Source of the DNA: Nitrospinaceae bacterium
Lineage (GTDB): Bacteria; Nitrospinota; Nitrospinia; Nitrospinales; VA-1
Length of the DNA stretch: 14,194 nucleotides
Reading direction: 5' to 3'
Assembly: GCA_029261435.1 (NCBI GenBank)
Contig: JAJDBI010000164.1
Location: 1 to 14,194, forward strand
The notes under the pieces were generated by a model that searched no databases, was not told the origin of the DNA, and was given only the letters and a program-made list of their open reading frames with translations. The position numbers and the translations under genes were made by a program. Shown here in pieces: positions 1-6,734 of the stretch; the stretch's first letter is position 1; the number at the start of each line of letters is the position of its first letter.

Positions 1-64
1 TGGTCAGAACAAAGAAAGAAATGGTCAGAAGGCTGTAACGCAGTGGAATGAACTGCAGTACTAA
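1..64 (+). CDS. possible 3' end of an unidentified gene (partial)
   Basis: The frame beginning at base 2 stays open to a TAA at 62-64 and would give a 20-residue C-terminus ending ELQY. It lies just before a strong terminator at 101-150, as expected for the end of a transcription unit. The other two plus frames also stay open for part of this stretch, stopping at 36-38 and 49-51, so the frame choice is uncertain. A 9-base direct repeat (tggtcagaa at 1-9 and 22-30) is spaced 21 bases apart, seven codons. Too little is visible to name a product. Confidence 0.25.
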   Translation, partial: GQNKERNGQKAVTQWNELQY

Positions 65-100
65 GTCTTAACGCGGAGAAATCCGTTAGATCAAAAAAAT

Positions 101-150
101 AAACCCAGGGGAGATTCCGCTAACGCGGTTTCTCTTCCTGGGTTTTTTTT
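101..150. terminator. bidirectional intrinsic terminator
   Basis: Arms aaacccagg (101-109) and cctgggttt (137-145) pair perfectly. An inner partly paired stem is built around ccgc/gcgg. A run of T follows on the plus strand (143-150), and on the minus strand the stem is followed by TTTATTTTTTT. It can therefore end transcription both from the left-hand gene and from the rhodanese gene that reads towards it. Confidence 0.85.
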
Positions 151-164
151 ATTTTCAATACGTC

Positions 165-485
165 CTATTTTTTTATCGGCCAGCCCATTTGGTTCCAACG
201 TTCCATACCACCATTTCCCACACAAACAATATTGTCAAGCCCGGCATTGATCAATGCCTCCGATGCCATTTTTGCGCGCCCACCCATTTTGCAATGAACA
301 TATACCTTATCGTAACTACCTAAGTCCCCAGCAATACCACTGACTTCCTCATGAGGTGTATTTTGAGATCCCTCAATATGACCTGCGGAATATTCCTCAG
401 GAGATCGAACATCAAGAATTAAATTGTTTTCACCCATCTCCGTAACTTTATCATGCAATTCATCGATAGAAATAATCTCCATCAT
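165..485 (-). CDS. single-domain rhodanese (sulfurtransferase-like)
   Basis: This 106-residue protein is one rhodanese domain, the usual size for stand-alone members. The family moves sulfane sulfur through a persulfide on an active-site cysteine. Visible landmarks are the CH2A-type segment LDVRSPEEYSAGHIEGSQN (about residues 24-42) and the active loop HCKMGGRA with the catalytic Cys at about residue 65. The C-terminal GGMERWNQMGWPI is typical of the family. There is no signal peptide, so it is probably cytosolic. A ribosome site GGTGAGG lies just upstream of two consecutive ATGs; spacing favours the second (482) as the real start. It has its own terminator at 101-150 and is transcribed away from the flagellar genes, so no flagellar role is implied. 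The physiological sulfur donor and acceptor cannot be read from sequence. Confidence 0.93.
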   Translation of the reverse strand: MMEIISIDELHDKVTEMGENNLILDVRSPEEYSAGHIEGSQNTPHEEVSGIAGDLGSYDKVYVHCKMGGRAKMASEALINAGLDNIVCVGNGGMERWNQMGWPIKK

Positions 486-535
486 ACCCTCACCTGAAAA
501 TTGTTCATAAAATTCAATAAATACCCAAGTATTGG

Positions 536-541
536 ATTATA
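536..541 (-). promoter_or_regulatory. possible -10 element for the rhodanese gene
   Basis: The minus strand reads TATAAT here, about 50 bases upstream of the rhodanese start, which suits a sigma-70 promoter. No convincing -35 hexamer is seen at the right distance (a weak TTGGAA lies 15 bases further up). In such an AT-rich gap a chance match is quite possible. Confidence 0.3.
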
Positions 542-687
542 TCATGAACAAAAAGATTCCAATCTAAATGAAAACAATTCGGGGAGAATAAAAACAGGGG
601 ATTTTTGACTAAGCGAGGCACAAATTACCATGGAAATATTGACGGTACAATAAAACACAAAAAAATATTATAGAAAATAAAACCTAT

Positions 688-710
688 AACCCTATTAAAT
701 AAATAGGGTT
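688..710. promoter_or_regulatory. perfect 9-bp inverted repeat upstream of the flgF promoter
   Basis: Arms aaccctatt (688-696) and aatagggtt (702-710) are exact inverse complements around a 5-base spacer. The repeat lies about 40 bases upstream of the sigma-54 -24 element. That is a reasonable place for an enhancer-binding activator dimer, for example an FlrC/FleQ-type protein. There is no T run after it, so a terminator is less likely. The heptamer cctataa also occurs on both sides (683-689 and 723-729). Function is inferred from position only. The rest of the 486-802 gap shows nothing further that I can support. Confidence 0.35.
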
Positions 711-749
711 AACGTATCAATACCTATAAACGTTTGAATGCGCAACCTT

Positions 750-765
750 TGGTACAATTTTTGCT
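750..765 (+). promoter_or_regulatory. sigma-54 promoter for the flgFGAH-flgI unit
   Basis: The sequence TGGTACAATTTTTGCT matches the sigma-54 pattern TGGCAC-N5-TTGCW, with GG (751-752) and GC (763-764) exactly 10 bases apart. Transcription would begin around 775, leaving a short leader with the ribosome site AGGGGA (788-793) before the flgF ATG at 803. Sigma-54 control of rod, ring and hook genes is well known in flagellated diderms. An identical TGGTAC element occurs at 6273-6288. Confidence 0.8.
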
Positions 766-802
766 ATCTATAGTTAAAATAGAAAACAGGGGATTAAATT
801 AA

Positions 803-1591
803 ATGCACGAAGGAATATATATAGCGGCCTCTGCTGGATTAAAGCAGGGTAAAAAAATGGAGGTCATCGCTAATAACCTGGCGAACGTTAATAGTACCGG
901 TTATAAGCGGGACCGTCTTGCATTTAAAGAATTAATGCCACCATTTCCACCAGATTCGGGTCTGGAAGCCGGAAGAAATGAATTGTTACCTCCGGATAAA
1001 TCAAATTCAAATGTTTCTTATGTAGCAATCACAGATCAATATACCGACCACACGCCAGGGTCATTAAGAGAAACAGCTGCACCTTTAGATTTGGCGCTAA
1101 ATGGGGATGGATTATTTAGTATTTTGACTAAAGAAGGAATTCGTTACACAAGAAACGGAAACTTCAGGTTGGATACAGCAAACAGGTTGGTGAATCAAAA
1201 AGGGGAACCGGTATTGAGTAAGGAAGGTCAACCAATAGTTATAGACGTTCCGGGAGCAGAAATATCATTTGATCCCAGCGGAAATATATTTGCGGGGACA
1301 GGGCTGGTAAACACGAATATAGGAAGCATAAAACTGGTGAAATTTGAAGACAAAAGAAACCTTGAAAAACTAGGAGATGGATTGTATCGACAAAATGATC
1401 CTAAGGCAGAAGAAAAACCCACCGATGCCATTATGAGGCAGGGATATTTGGAAAACTCCAATGTTTCATCAGTTGAAGAAATGACAGACATGATGGCAAC
1501 ACTAAGGTTATTTGAAACATATCAAAAAATGATTCAGGCCATAGATAGCATGGATGACCAGTCAGTAAATAATATTGGAAGAGTGGGTTAG
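803..1591 (+). CDS. flgF: flagellar basal-body rod protein FlgF
   Basis: A 262-residue rod/hook-family protein. The N-terminal SAGLKQGKKMEVIANNLANV followed by NSTGYKRD is the conserved rod-protein signature (residues about 10-38), and the C-terminal SNVSSVEEMTDMMATLRLFETYQK is the matching terminal helix. Both ends form the coiled-coil packing of the axial structure. There is no Sec signal because rod subunits leave through the flagellar type III apparatus. It is assigned FlgF rather than FlgG because it precedes a better FlgG match and its N-terminus (MHEGIYIAAS) deviates from the FlgG consensus. The start has an AGGGGA ribosome site 9 bases upstream and follows a sigma-54 promoter. It is the first gene of the unit, and flgG follows after 39 bases. 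Confidence 0.93.
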   Translation: MHEGIYIAASAGLKQGKKMEVIANNLANVNSTGYKRDRLAFKELMPPFPPDSGLEAGRNELLPPDKSNSNVSYVAITDQYTDHTPGSLRETAAPLDLALNGDGLFSILTKEGIRYTRNGNFRLDTANRLVNQKGEPVLSKEGQPIVIDVPGAEISFDPSGNIFAGTGLVNTNIGSIKLVKFEDKRNLEKLGDGLYRQNDPKAEEKPTDAIMRQGYLENSNVSSVEEMTDMMATLRLFETYQKMIQAIDSMDDQSVNNIGRVG

Positions 1592-1630
1592 TCCTTCCGT
1601 GACATATATAAATTGAAAGGAATATAGAAA

Positions 1631-2419
1631 ATGATTCGCTCCTTATACACAGCGGCAACAGGAATGAATGCTCAAGATGTAAATGTGAGCGTAATTTCAA
1701 ATAACTTGGCGAACGTCAATACGGCTGGATTTAAAAGAAGCAGAGCAGAATTCCAGGATCTCCTATATCAAAATTTAAGGCTAGTGGGAACACTATCGCC
1801 TAATGGTCAGCAGGTACCTAACGGGGCACAATTGGGCCTGGGAGTCAAAACAGCTTCCATAGGGAAAGTTTTTATACAAGGAGATTTTTCACAAACACAG
1901 AATCCTCTCGATATTGCGATCCAGGGAAAAGGTTTTTTCCAAATCACCCAATCGGATGGAACACTTGCCTATACACGTGCGGGTTCTTTCAAGCTGGACA
2001 ACACGGGGCAGATAGTAACATCGGACGGATTAGTATTGGAACCAGCAATAACAATCCCCCAAGATGCCTTGGATATATCCATTGATTCTCAAGGAGGTAT
2101 ATCGGTAACCCAACCCGGTTCTCCGGCTCCTACTATTGTAGGGACGATTCAGCTGGCGACTTTTCAAAATGAAGCAGGTCTCCAGGCAGCGGGATTCAAT
2201 TTATTCAGGCAAACAGATGCTTCAGGAACGCCAATTATTGGAAATCCGCAAAGTCAAGACAGGGGAGCGACCCAGCAGGGTTTTATTGAACTTTCGAACG
2301 TAAGTGTTGTTGAGGAACTGGTAAATCTAATTTCGGCACAGCGGGCTTATGAAGTGAACTCAAGAACGGTACAAACGGCAGACGAGATGCTGCAAATTGC
2401 AAACAACATGAAACGGTAA
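1631..2419 (+). CDS. flgG: flagellar distal rod protein FlgG
   Basis: At 262 residues this has the normal FlgG length. It begins MIRSLYTAATGMNAQ and continues VISNNLANVNTAGFKRSRAEFQ, a textbook FlgG N-terminus. The C-terminus has LSNVSVVEELVNLISAQRAYEVNSRTVQTADEMLQIANN, also diagnostic. FlgG builds the distal rod that passes through the P and L rings. Its ribosome site is AAAGGA about 10 bases upstream of the ATG. Only six bases separate its stop from flgA, so the two are probably translated from one message. Confidence 0.97.
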   Translation: MIRSLYTAATGMNAQDVNVSVISNNLANVNTAGFKRSRAEFQDLLYQNLRLVGTLSPNGQQVPNGAQLGLGVKTASIGKVFIQGDFSQTQNPLDIAIQGKGFFQITQSDGTLAYTRAGSFKLDNTGQIVTSDGLVLEPAITIPQDALDISIDSQGGISVTQPGSPAPTIVGTIQLATFQNEAGLQAAGFNLFRQTDASGTPIIGNPQSQDRGATQQGFIELSNVSVVEELVNLISAQRAYEVNSRTVQTADEMLQIANNMKR

Positions 2420-2425
2420 AAGAAA

Positions 2426-3163
2426 ATGATTATTCATAGAATAGTTTACTCAGTAATCTCAATATTTATTATATGTCTATGTTTGATTTCTTTTTTTGAA
2501 AACTTTGCGAATGCAAGTGAAACAAAAATAATAACGGCAGAAGAAATTAAACAAGGTGCGGTGGATCATTTAGCGAGAACTTTGCCTTGGGACAAAACAT
2601 CCCTGGAAATAAATGTTTATTACGAAGGTGGAGATATCAACCTCCCTTCTGGGGAAAAGAAATTTATTTACAAAACAAGGGGAAGCAATCAAAAAGCGGG
2701 AAGAATACCCATGACTATGGAAATAAGAGTCAATGACCATTTCCAAAAACGAATTAGGTTGAACAGTCGTGTTTTGGTATCGCAGGAAGTAATCAAAACA
2801 ATTCGCCCGGTAAGAAAAGGAGAAATTTTATCAAACGAGGACGTTCAATTGGGAACCATTCAAACAGAGCGTCCATTGAGAAATGCAATCAAAAATATTG
2901 ACTATGCATTGGGATTTGAAGCAGCCAGAAATTTGTCTATTGGGAAAATACTAGTCCCAAACTTTATAAAGAAACCTGCTCTGGGAAATAAGGGGGATAA
3001 AATTATAATTTTAGCAGAAAAAGGTGGAATGAAAATAACCACACCGGGAATTTTAAAAGAAGATGGTTACGAAGATGCAATGGTTCGGGTGCTAAATATG
3101 GAGTCTAAAAAAACAATTTATGGAAGGTTGGTAGATTCTAATACAGTGAAAGTGAGTTTTTAA
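2426..3163 (+). CDS. flgA: flagellar P-ring assembly chaperone FlgA
   Basis: This 245-residue exported protein has a hydrophobic signal (residues about 5-25) with a likely cleavage after ANA at about residue 30. The second half is the SAF/ChapFlgA region: VIKTIRPVRKGEILSNEDVQ (about 115-135), then the C-terminal beta domain with VRVLNMESKKTIYGRLVDSNTVKV. FlgA acts in the periplasm, helping FlgI polymerise into the P ring around the rod. The gene follows flgG by 6 bases with only a weak purine-rich ribosome site (aaaagaaa), so translational coupling is likely. Its stop overlaps the flgH start (taATGa). Confidence 0.93.
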   Translation: MIIHRIVYSVISIFIICLCLISFFENFANASETKIITAEEIKQGAVDHLARTLPWDKTSLEINVYYEGGDINLPSGEKKFIYKTRGSNQKAGRIPMTMEIRVNDHFQKRIRLNSRVLVSQEVIKTIRPVRKGEILSNEDVQLGTIQTERPLRNAIKNIDYALGFEAARNLSIGKILVPNFIKKPALGNKGDKIIILAEKGGMKITTPGILKEDGYEDAMVRVLNMESKKTIYGRLVDSNTVKVSF

Positions 3164-3885
3164 TGAGAATTTTTAATATAAAAGCGATCGGAATTTTCTT
3201 CCTCTTCCTAGTGTTTTTTCTATCTGCATGTTCAACTTCACACAGGGCGGTTGATAGTACTTCAACTGTCATTCCGAAGCACTTATATGCAAAGGAGAGC
3301 AAGTTTGAACCCAAGGAGGGGGCACTTTGGCCAGGCAATACACGGGGTAATTTTTTGTTCAGGGATGATAAGGCAGTGGCGGTGGGTGATATCATCACAG
3401 TGACGATAAACGAAACCGCGACCTCAAGCCAGTCGGCCACTACCAATACTTCAAAAGCTACCACGATGGATATGCAAGCGCCCAACATACTGGGATTGCC
3501 GAGTAACATGGGTATTCAGAATTTTTTGGGTATGGGAACCCAGTTTGACCCAACGGTAGGTGCTAGCATCAATAATTCCAACCAGGGCAACGGTATAGTA
3601 ACTCGCAATGGCACTTTAACGGGAACAATTTCCGCAATCATTACGGAAATTTTGCCGACAGGAAACTTCAGGATTGAAGGTCGACGCTCGGTAACGGTGA
3701 ATAACGAGGAGCAGATCATGGTTTTGCGTGGTCTTATTCGCCCTCAAGATATAGGGTTCGACAATATAATTTCCTCAATATTGATAGCTGATGCTTCGAT
3801 AAGCCTGACAGGAGAAGGAGTGGTGTCGGATGAGCAAAGAAAAGGCTGGCTGGCTAGAGTCTTGAGTAAAGTATGGCCCTTTTAA
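3163..3885 (+). CDS. flgH: flagellar L-ring lipoprotein FlgH
   Basis: A 240-residue lipoprotein. The signal segment ends in the lipobox LSAC with the acylated Cys at residue 23. Conserved FlgH features follow: LWPGNTRGNFLFRDDKAVAVGDIITVTINETATSS (about residues 55-90), a glycine/asparagine-rich middle, and a C-terminal GNFRIEGRRSVTVNNEEQIMVLRGLIRPQDIG leading to GVVSDEQRKGWLARVL. FlgH polymerises in the outer membrane as the L ring, the bushing through which the rod exits. The start overlaps the flgA stop by one base, a sign of tight coupling. Instead of flgI, the next two genes are unusual Ig-like lipoproteins. Confidence 0.96.
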   Translation: MRIFNIKAIGIFFLFLVFFLSACSTSHRAVDSTSTVIPKHLYAKESKFEPKEGALWPGNTRGNFLFRDDKAVAVGDIITVTINETATSSQSATTNTSKATTMDMQAPNILGLPSNMGIQNFLGMGTQFDPTVGASINNSNQGNGIVTRNGTLTGTISAIITEILPTGNFRIEGRRSVTVNNEEQIMVLRGLIRPQDIGFDNIISSILIADASISLTGEGVVSDEQRKGWLARVLSKVWPF

Positions 3886-3895
3886 GAAAATTATT

Positions 3896-4291
3896 ATGAA
3901 AAATAAAATGACCATCAAAAAACTTATATTGCTATTTCTGATAGCTATTGGAATTTCATGGGGCTGTTCGGCCGAAGTGGAAGAATTGACAGGACCGAGC
4001 AGTCTTGGAAACATTTTGGGGATTACAGCTTCGGTCAATACGATTTCAATTGCTGGCGCAGGTTCGACAACTATAAGTGTATCGGTCGTTACAACGGACT
4101 CAATTCCAGTTGAAGGAGCGACGGTTGCGTTAACAACGACACGGGGAACTCTGGGGGCAGCTTCACTCACTACCAACGCTGGAGGTGGAGCCACTACAAC
4201 ATTGGCACCAGGTACTACTCAAGGCCTCGCTTACGTAACTGCTTCGATAGATAATGTCTTTGCAACGACTGCGGTTTCTATAACTAATTAA
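3896..4291 (+). CDS. small Ig-like (Big_1-type) lipoprotein inserted between flgH and flgI
   Basis: A 131-residue predicted lipoprotein not recognised as a standard flagellar part. The signal has basic residues, a hydrophobic stretch (ILLFLIAIGI) and a lipobox-like SWGC with Cys24. The mature part is almost entirely one beta-rich domain (about 43-130) with the invasin/intimin Ig-like pattern: IPVEGATVALTTTRGTLG, then TTNAGGGATTTLAPG and AYVTASIDN. Such domains are rigid spacers or adhesion modules on secreted proteins. The start at 3896 has no clear ribosome site; an alternative ATG lies at 3908. The gene follows flgH by 10 bases and precedes a second Ig-like lipoprotein by 3 bases, so both are almost certainly on the flagellar message. 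A structural role near the L or P ring is inferred from this position only. Asp at +2 is absent (Ser follows Cys), so outer-membrane sorting is expected. Confidence 0.85.
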   Translation: MKNKMTIKKLILLFLIAIGISWGCSAEVEELTGPSSLGNILGITASVNTISIAGAGSTTISVSVVTTDSIPVEGATVALTTTRGTLGAASLTTNAGGGATTTLAPGTTQGLAYVTASIDNVFATTAVSITN

Positions 4292-4294
4292 TTT

Positions 4295-4969
4295 ATGAAT
4301 AATTTATTAAAAATTTCAAAAGAACGATTTAAGAAGAAAAGAAAAGAGGGAGTCCTTTTTCTTTTGTTGTCCTTTGGAGTTTTTGTAGCTTGCCAGGGAG
4401 CTCTTGAGGAAGGGAATCCATTTGCGCCTTCTACAACTACGTTAAGAATAGTACCAAGTACAGCCACTGTTACAACGGGAGCTGATTTGACTTTTACACC
4501 TCTTGGTGGCACGACACCTTTTTCCTGGACAAGTTCAAACACAAGTGTGGGAACCATAATAGTAAATACAGGTGTATTTACTGGTGGTGCAACAATCGGT
4601 ACCACCACTGTGACTGCAATCGATGCCGTGGGCAACACTGCGACAGCAACGATAACGGTTCCGGGTGCGGGTCTGGCACTGACATTCGATGTTGCCGGTG
4701 CAACGCAACCTGCAGTAGGCGCTGATGATACTATAACAGTTGCAACTAATGGTTCAGGGGTAGGTTTCAATACTACCATTGCTAATAACAATACGGGTAG
4801 TACTTATGCACTTTCTCCAACTACAGTAACCACAGGAACTACAATTGTGATCACTTCACCAGCTACATTGCCCTCTGCTATTGAGGGCGATCAAACTTTT
4901 ACGATCACAGTCACAGATGTGGGTAATGGAAATACAGGCACCCTTTCATATGTCTTACTAAGCGCTTAA
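4295..4969 (+). CDS. Ig-like (Big_2-type) lipoprotein inserted between flgH and flgI
   Basis: A 224-residue predicted lipoprotein with no recognised flagellar homologue. It has a long, very basic N-terminus (KERFKKKRKEG), a hydrophobic core (VLFLLLSFGVF) and the lipobox VFVAC with Cys33. Residues about 47-122 look like a bacterial Ig-like domain: RIVPSTATVTTGADLTF, FSWTSSNTSVGTI, GVFTGGATIGTTTVTAIDA. Residues about 127-222 form a second Thr/Asn/Gly-rich beta region ending GDQTFTITVTDVGNGNTGTLSYV, probably another Ig-like fold. The mature protein is strikingly Thr-rich and poor in Lys, Arg and Cys. It begins 3 bases after the previous stop with no visible ribosome site, suggesting coupled translation. 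It may partner with its neighbour as a surface or periplasmic accessory of the basal body; adhesion is an alternative. Function is not established. Confidence 0.87.
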   Translation: MNNLLKISKERFKKKRKEGVLFLLLSFGVFVACQGALEEGNPFAPSTTTLRIVPSTATVTTGADLTFTPLGGTTPFSWTSSNTSVGTIIVNTGVFTGGATIGTTTVTAIDAVGNTATATITVPGAGLALTFDVAGATQPAVGADDTITVATNGSGVGFNTTIANNNTGSTYALSPTTVTTGTTIVITSPATLPSAIEGDQTFTITVTDVGNGNTGTLSYVLLSA

Positions 4970-4994
4970 CCATAAATCATAAACTGAGGAAAGT

Positions 4995-6122
4995 ATGTTT
5001 AATCATTATTTCGGACAAAAACTCTGGGCAGTTTTTATACTGGTATTTTTCCTCGCAAGCCCGGCTCATTCTGCTCGGATAAAAGATTTATCCAGCATTG
5101 AAGGAGTCCGAAGCAATCAATTGATCGGTTTTGGATTGGTAATTGGATTGACGAAAACAGGTGATAGTGCTGTCAATGTGTTTTTCTCCATTCAGGCGAT
5201 TGCCAGTATGCTGAAAAAATTGGGTGTCACGATTCCCACTGCAGAAATTGGCCAGTTGCAATTTAAGAATGTTGCAACTGTTATCGTAACATCTGATCTC
5301 CCTCCTTTTGCCAAACAAGGGGATAATATCGATGTGACGGTATCTTCTTTGGGTGATGCCAAAAGTCTTCAAGGGGGAACGTTGCTAATGACACCCTTAA
5401 AAGGTCCTGATGGCGAGACCTATGCAGTAGCGCAGGGCCCCCTTTCGATTGGTGGTTTCTCCGTATCGGGAAGTGCCCGGGGCATCCAGAAAAATCATTT
5501 AACGGTAGGAAGAATTGTCAACGGAGGTCAAGTCGAAAAAGAGATTGAGTATGACTTCAACTCCAAAGATGAAATTATTCTGGCACTGAAAAAAACGGAT
5601 TTCACCACTGCCAGCAGAATCAGTAGAGCGATCAATGATGATATGAAAGACTCGCTTGCTTCAATAATAAATGGAGGAGCAGTGCAGGTAAAGGTTCCTG
5701 AGCTATATATGAATAATACATCCCGTTTTGTTACAAGAATTGAGAGTCTTAATGTAACTCCGGATGCGGAAGCCAAAGTTATTATTGATGAGCGTACTGG
5801 AACCATAGTGATGGGCGAGAACGTGAAAATATCTTCTGTCGCTGTTGCGCATGGTGCCTTATTCATAAATATTAATGAAGAACCGATTGCGGATCAACCT
5901 CCTCCACTGGCACCGGAAAATGCTGAAACGGTTATTCTTCCTCGAACCCGGTTAGCAGTAGGTGAAGGGAAAGACAAACTTCTTGTCATTCCCAATAGTA
6001 TATCCCTGGGGGATGTTGTTAAGGGACTGAACTCAATTGGTGTTACTCCCAGGGACTTGATTGCCATTTTGCAGGCCATCAAAGCTTCGGGAGCCCTCCA
6101 TGCTTATTTGGAACTTATTTAA
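4995..6122 (+). CDS. flgI: flagellar P-ring protein FlgI
   Basis: At 375 residues this is the usual FlgI size. A Sec signal (WAVFILVFFLASPAHSA) is probably cleaved after residue 27, leaving RIKDLSSIEGVRSNQLIGFG, the conserved mature start. Later landmarks are NVATVIVTSDLPPFAKQGDNIDV, SSLGDAKSLQGGTLLMTPLKGPDGE, the VIIDERTGTIVMGENVKIS segment and the C-terminal VVKGLNSIGVTPRDLIAILQAIKASGALHAYLELI. FlgI oligomerises in the periplasm as the P ring around the distal rod, with FlgA assisting. A good ribosome site (GAGGAAAG) precedes the ATG, unlike the two lipoprotein genes before it. It ends the first flagellar unit; a new promoter follows before flgJ. Confidence 0.97.
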   Translation: MFNHYFGQKLWAVFILVFFLASPAHSARIKDLSSIEGVRSNQLIGFGLVIGLTKTGDSAVNVFFSIQAIASMLKKLGVTIPTAEIGQLQFKNVATVIVTSDLPPFAKQGDNIDVTVSSLGDAKSLQGGTLLMTPLKGPDGETYAVAQGPLSIGGFSVSGSARGIQKNHLTVGRIVNGGQVEKEIEYDFNSKDEIILALKKTDFTTASRISRAINDDMKDSLASIINGGAVQVKVPELYMNNTSRFVTRIESLNVTPDAEAKVIIDERTGTIVMGENVKISSVAVAHGALFININEEPIADQPPPLAPENAETVILPRTRLAVGEGKDKLLVIPNSISLGDVVKGLNSIGVTPRDLIAILQAIKASGALHAYLELI

Positions 6123-6272
6123 AATTTAAATGAGATTTCGGAAAATATTTCCCCCTTCGCATCCAAAGTCTGCAAACTTTTTCGGCCATATCTTTCCTAA
6201 AATGTTTTTTAACTCCATATATTTAAACAGGTTATGGGGATAAATCCCAGTGTTCGAGTTTGTGTGGGAATT
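6123..6272 (+). promoter_or_regulatory. leader region upstream of the second flagellar promoter
   Basis: This stretch between flgI and the sigma-54 site has no believable gene. It contains two short inverted repeats that could bind an activator: ggaaa-ata-tttcc (6140-6152) and ggga-taaa-tccc (6237-6248), the latter about 25 bases before the -24 element. No terminator with a T run is seen after flgI, so read-through from the first unit is possible. Confidence 0.3.
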
Positions 6273-6288
6273 TGGTACGTTGTTTGCA
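6273..6288 (+). promoter_or_regulatory. sigma-54 promoter for the flgJ-flgN-flgK-flgL unit
   Basis: TGGTACGTTGTTTGCA has GG (6274-6275) and GC (6286-6287) exactly 10 bases apart and keeps the same TGGTAC -24 block as the promoter at 750. The expected transcript start is about 6299. This leaves a short leader with the ribosome site GAGGGG before the ATG at 6321. The site rules out a start further upstream at 6234, since that would place the start codon ahead of the promoter. Confidence 0.8.
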
Positions 6289-6320
6289 AAATTATTAATA
6301 AGATTTCAAACGAGGGGAAT

Positions 6321-6731
6321 ATGGACTTCATTAAATCAGCTCAAATCCAAAATACTTTATTTAATCAACTGACAGAGAAGAACCTGGAACGCATGAGGGG
6401 TCAATCTAAATTTGGCCAGGTTGGTTCTGAAAAGGATATGGAAAAAGTGGCTCGGGATTTTGAATCGGTTTTTGTCAATAAATTATTTGAGTCCATGAGA
6501 AAGGCGATTCCTAAATCAGACTTGTTTGATAGTACAGCAATAGATATGTATCAGTCCATGATGGATCAGGAAATGGCAAAAAAAATGTCTGAGCGAAAGG
6601 GAATGGGTATAGGGGAAATGGTTTATAAAGATTTAAGCCGAAAAGATAAAGTATCTCGAGGCGAGTCTATATCTTCATCCGCACTCAAAATGCCGACAGC
6701 TCAAAAAACCGGAATTTCACTGGGAGAATAA
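6321..6731 (+). CDS. flgJ: flagellar rod-capping protein FlgJ, rod-binding domain only
   Basis: Read from 6321 this is a 136-residue protein. The frame stays open upstream to an ATG at 6234. I chose 6321 because it has the strong ribosome site GAGGGG 5 bases upstream and because the sigma-54 promoter at 6273-6288 lies inside the alternative N-terminus. Residues about 43-105 carry the rod-binding domain: VARDFESVFVNKLFESMRKAIP, then YQSMMDQEMAKKMSERKGMGIGEMVY. The C-terminal muramidase (glucosaminidase) domain of enterobacterial FlgJ is missing. This is common outside the gamma group, where a separate peptidoglycan hydrolase opens the wall. It is the first gene of the second unit; flgN follows after 3 bases. 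Confidence 0.92.
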   Translation: MDFIKSAQIQNTLFNQLTEKNLERMRGQSKFGQVGSEKDMEKVARDFESVFVNKLFESMRKAIPKSDLFDSTAIDMYQSMMDQEMAKKMSERKGMGIGEMVYKDLSRKDKVSRGESISSSALKMPTAQKTGISLGE

Positions 6732-6734
6732 GAT

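Noticed and set aside
3138..3509. Minus-strand frame of 123 codons opposite flgH
   Set aside because: FlgH is unmistakable on the plus strand in this stretch, and the antisense frame has no signals of its own.
4288..4791. Minus-strand frame of 167 codons opposite the second Ig-like lipoprotein
   Set aside because: It mirrors a Thr/Val-rich plus-strand gene whose signal peptide and lipobox are convincing. The antisense product is a Val/Pro/Ala-rich artefact.
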